Notes under the pieces: model-generated
What the model was told of the DNA's origin: nothing
Database searches by the model: none
Seen by the model: the letters and a program-made list of their open reading frames with translations, nothing else
Position numbers and translations under genes: made by a program
Part shown: one piece after another, positions 60,669 to 64,000 of the stretch
How positions within the stretch are numbered: position 1 is the stretch's first letter
How the letters are laid out: each line of letters begins with the position of its first letter
Source of the DNA: Cavia porcellus
Lineage: Eukaryota > Chordata > Mammalia > Rodentia > Caviidae
NCBI RefSeq assembly: GCF_034190915.1
Contig: NW_026947490.1
Location: forward strand, 63,043,494-63,107,493
Reading direction: 5' to 3'
Length of the DNA stretch: 64,000 bases

Positions 60669-62173
60669 GCTCCTGCTCTTAAGCATCCCTAGGCCATCCC
60701 ACAGGGGACACTGCCCTGCCTGCTCCACCCCATGGAGTCACCAGCCTGACAGCATCTGACCAGCTCGATTCTCACCTCTGCCTCCCTTTCCCTGCCTCCT
60801 TACTCACCTTGCTTCAGCGTGGGTCTCTCAGTTCTTTTCATGCAACTCCTCTGTGACACCACGTCCCTAGCCACACTTCCCAGACTCAGTGCCAGGCCAG
60901 CCTGCACCTGCTCAGACCCCAGTGAGGGACTGGGTGAGCCTAAGGGGCTTTGGGGTCAGCTTCACCTTCCTTAGAAGGCACGGTAACATTAAAAGGCAGC
61001 TTGTTTTCTTCACTTGCGTCTGCTCATGAGTTTGGGGGCTTCGAGAATTTTCTGTAACTCAGCTACCATCCTCTGCCACCAGAGATTTAGAAGCCCATTT
61101 GGGGGTTATGTTGTCATTTGTGGTCTTGGACCTGTGTACGAGCAGGCATTTATCAGGACTCCCCTTTCGAGTGGAGCTGGCATGGTGCACCTTGTTGGCC
61201 ATAATGGATGGGGCTGTATCCACAGGTGCTATGGAGGCTGGGGAGAGGTTGGGGACCTGCTCACACCTGCACCTGGCCAGTTGACAGACAGTATGGAAAC
61301 ACCTGGAAAGAAAATCTAGTGAATTCATCCATCAAAAACAACTTTGGTTCATGCTTATCATCCTACCCAATTTTTTTCTTTTATAGAATTGTAAAGAAAA
61401 GTGAAAACATGATAGAAGGATAGAGAATGGCATAAAGTGGTTTTTACACATGTGGATGTTGACTTTAGAAAGGAATCTTAAAGTAATTTCATAAAGTTTG
61501 TTCCACTGTGAAACTGTGTTATTCTAAGAGATGCGTGGTTTTCCCAGCAATGGAGCACCTCTCCCGGGAAGGTGTCTTTGACTTCGAAGCACTATTGCCT
61601 GAGCTTGCTCTCTCTTTCTAGACCATTCTATCAGGTGTCATTCTGTTCTGACCTGTGATTGGGCAGTATAAAAAGATAAGCATCTTACTTGAAGAGCAAT
61701 AATGTGATTAGGCCGGAATTTATGAGGCTGTCCATTCCAATGATGTGACTTAGCAACATTCCTTATAAGCATGAATGCCCAGAAACTGTGATCCTGTTTC
61801 TAATCCCTCTCTGTTCCCTGTGACATCCTTTTTTAAGCTACAGTATCAGTGGGTAACAAAACCTGTTGGAAAGAAGGAGTAGGGTCCAGTCTTCCATAGC
61901 ACAGTGGGGTGAGTACGGTCTGCAATAACTGATCACGTATTTATTTTATGGAAATCTAATAGAAAGGAGTTCAAACAGTCCAAAAAAGAAAGAAATGATG
62001 AGATTTAAAAACTACCCTGATTTGATCAATGTCTTCTGTGTGGATGATGAAATATACTATCCCCCCAAAATATGCATAATTTTACATGTTAATCAAAAAT
62101 TTTAAAGAAACTAAGTGACTAACTTTGAAAAAGAGGAAGAAAAAGGGAGAGAAGGAAGAAAAGAAATGATAAG
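60669..62173. other. Intronic, GC-richer then unique AT-rich
   Basis: 60,690-60,960 is pyrimidine-rich and may be an L2 fragment; 60,970-62,170 shows no gene or repeat I can name. Short overlapping frames at 61,014-61,423 are judged chance. Confidence 0.4.
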
Positions 62174-62362
62174 GTGAACTCAGTGGCACATGCTTATAAT
62201 TCCACCACTCTAGGAAGCTGAGGCGGGAAGATTGCTTGTTCAAGCCCAGTCTGGCAACTTAGTGGTTCACTGAGAACCTATCCCAAAATAAAAAATATAG
62301 AAGGGCTGGAGATACAGCTCCATGTGAAGCCCTTGGGATCAGCCTCCAGTGCTGAAATGAGA
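62174..62362 (+). mobile_element. B1-dID-type SINE
   Basis: B1 monomer (CAGTGGCACATGCTTATAAT, TAGGAAGCTGAGGCGGGAAG) joined through an A-rich linker to an ID-like monomer (AGGGCTGGAGATACAGCTCC, TGGGATCAGCCTCCAGTGCT). Confidence 0.9.
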
Positions 62363-63004
62363 GAAAGAGAGGGAGGAAGGGAATAAGTTGTGGCGAGGCT
62401 TGGAGTTAGGAATAGGCCAGAAATATTAGTACACCCACTGCTAATTCTGAAGCTATGTTGAAAAGACAGAAATCCTCCAACTGGAATGAGGCCCTGCCCA
62501 TCCTTAGCCCTCCTGGGGCTCAGGCCTCCTGTGTCCTTGAGGTCTTGGTTTGCTCTCTGAATGATCAAGGCTGGGATGATGCAGACAGGATGCTAAGTAA
62601 CAGGACCAACTTTGGACACATTTTGTCTGCTCCAATTAGCTTATGATTAGATTTGTCTTTTCCATGCTGTTTGTCTTCAAAACTCAGCCAGAAAACTCAA
62701 AGGCATGTGATTCACCTCTTTATTCAAACCACTGACTAAATTCGAGTACTTGAGGCAAATTATACATAAATTTATTTTCCAGGAAGGGTGGGCTGTCTTA
62801 ACAGTTAAGTGTGGCTCAGATAAACTTGTCTTGGTATAAGAGTTAAAAGGATCTGATTTTGAGAGAGAGTAACCCAGAGTAAAACCTACAGATAGGTAAT
62901 CATATTTAAACTTCATGGTTTTGTGGCCTAATCTCTCTCAATCAAATCTCTTAACTCTTGCATCAAAGTACATGGCCACAGTCCGGTTGGTCATCTTCAA
63001 CTTT
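62363..63004. other. Intronic, nothing recognised
   Basis: Unique sequence without a gene or clear repeat. Confidence 0.5.
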
Positions 63005-63330
63005 TGCGTTGCAGGAGGATTCTAGGACAGTCAGATTTTACAGGAATGAAACTGGAACCTGTGGACATTTCTATATTTTTGAAACTTCACAAAAAGATAA
63101 CATTATATGATCCCACTTGCATGAAATTATCTAGAGTCAAATTTATGGAGACAGAAAAACAAGTGGTGGCCACAAGGGGCTGGAGACAAGGTGAAATAAT
63201 GGGAAATTGCTATTTGATGACTACCGAATTTCAATTTTGGAAGACAACAAATTTTGGAGATAGCTGATGGTAATGTCTGCATAACAATACGAGTATACTT
63301 AATGTTTAAAAATCCTTACATGGTGACTTT
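63005..63330 (+). repeat. Ancient L1 3'UTR fragment
   Basis: TATGATCCCACTTGCATGAA, TTTATGGAGACAGAAAAACA, GTGGTGGCCACAAGGGGCTG and GATAGCTGATGGTAATGTCT follow the 3' end of old L1M elements in sense order. Confidence 0.75.
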
Positions 63331-64000
63331 TATTGTACATGGAGTCTACCACAGTTAAAACTATTTCAGAACACAGGTTCTTATAACAAGCTAGACTTAC
63401 ATATGGGTTCGATGCAGTCTGTGATAACCTTGTATTTATTTTATGACCAGGAGGGTCGGGGTGAGAGTTAGTCACAGCTTGCATTGGTTCCAGATACCAA
63501 CAATAAAAAACTACTCTGTTTCACATGTAAAAAGTAACTATTAGCTTGAATGCATTTCCTTTAATAATATATGTTGGAAAGTTTTCCCATAATGGGACTT
63601 TGAGGGTATTCTGCATAGCATTCAATCTCACTTGCAAAATGCCCACTATGTACTTGTATCAGTTTGTACTCAGACCAACAATGGATGAGTTCTTGTTTGC
63701 ACACAGCCTCTAGAGGCGATGTCACTAAGTTCATTATTTTATCCCACTAGCTCGTGATGAATAACTTGAGCATCTGCATGTATTTAAAAGTTGTTTGCAG
63801 TTCTGTGTTTTCTGTGTACATATACTCATTCTTTTTGCTGTGGACAATTGTTGATACTGTTTTATGAATTCCAAAGGACAATCAGAAGCATATCCAATCT
63901 GCAGCCTAAGGACACTTGTCCCCCTTTTGAAAAATGCTACAGTAATAAATAAATATATATATGTAGAATTTTTACTTGTATACATTGACTGTAGTATATG

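Larger units (their letters stand above)
25995..64000 (+). other. MKX: MKX (Mohawk homeobox) gene, 5' part, truncated by window end
   Basis: Four coding exons (27,975-28,162; 29,653-29,812; 37,356-37,509; 37,856-38,191) join in frame through GT-AG introns to give 279 residues matching Mohawk, an atypical TALE homeodomain repressor. The known mammalian protein has 352 residues; the remaining 73, which follow VYRT, are not found to the right, so the last exons should lie beyond 64,000. The non-coding start is uncertain: a first exon is proposed in the CpG island at about 26,000-26,366. Known role of the family: nuclear DNA-binding repressor (Sin3/HDAC recruitment reported) controlling tendon collagen genes and opposing muscle differentiation. 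Introns measured here: intron 2, 1,490 bp; intron 3, 7,543 bp; intron 4, 346 bp; intron 5, more than 25.8 kb. Gene identity is secure; the left boundary is inferred. Confidence 0.93.
38192..64000 (+). other. MKX: MKX intron 5, 5' part (runs off the window)
   Basis: Starts at the strong donor GTAAGC. No segment encoding the remaining C-terminal residues (expected WKEINAAMALTNL block) was seen by eye. Content is unique AT-rich DNA with SINE, LINE, LTR and simple repeats listed separately. Stretches with nothing recognised: 38,200-39,100, 39,500-41,600, 42,650-43,560, 45,020-45,560, 46,340-48,810, 48,910-49,390, 49,600-51,240, 53,000-54,240, 58,810-59,890. Confidence 0.75.

Overview
This is a stretch of mammalian nuclear DNA, almost certainly from a rodent. 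The evidence is one multi-exon vertebrate gene with GT-AG introns, a CpG island, and dense interspersed repeats: ID-type tRNA-derived SINEs, B1-like monomers fused to ID-like tails (B1-dID type), MaLR LTRs, MIR, MER5A, L1/HAL1 and an ERVK-type LTR. B1-dID together with an ID family tailed GTACCGATAAAAAGG hints at a non-murid lineage (beaver/kangaroo-rat or squirrel-related), but the species cannot be fixed from sequence alone. Nothing bacterial, viral or operon-like is present, and I found no new enzyme, defence or RNA system.

Layout: (1) 1-24,400 is AT-rich intergenic DNA made largely of repeats. The largest is a minus-strand HAL1-like LINE (about 8,945-13,200; L1-type ORF1, no ORF2) whose 3' part is tandemly duplicated and carries a nested solo ERVK-type LTR. 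(2) 24,450-29,100 is a CpG-island promoter region. (3) 27,975-38,191 holds the first four coding exons of the TALE homeobox gene MKX (Mohawk) on the plus strand. They encode residues 1-279 of an expected 352, including the whole homeodomain, which is split by intron 3. (4) 38,192-64,000 appears to be the start of a long fifth intron (25.8 kb seen) with SINEs, LINE and LTR fragments and microsatellites. I found no match to the last 73 codons, so the final exons should lie to the right of the window.

MKX is the only protein-coding gene I can support. It encodes a nuclear transcriptional repressor needed for tendon and other connective-tissue differentiation. All other long open frames fall in the GC-rich island or in repeats and are best read as chance.

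The most unusual observations are a perfect 61-bp duplication of unrelated flanking context (3,021-3,081 and 4,918-4,978), the HAL1-like element with its internal duplication acting as a built-in empty-site control for the LTR insertion, a double ID element inside one target-site duplication, and two adjacent young ID insertions in antisense orientation in MKX intron 5.
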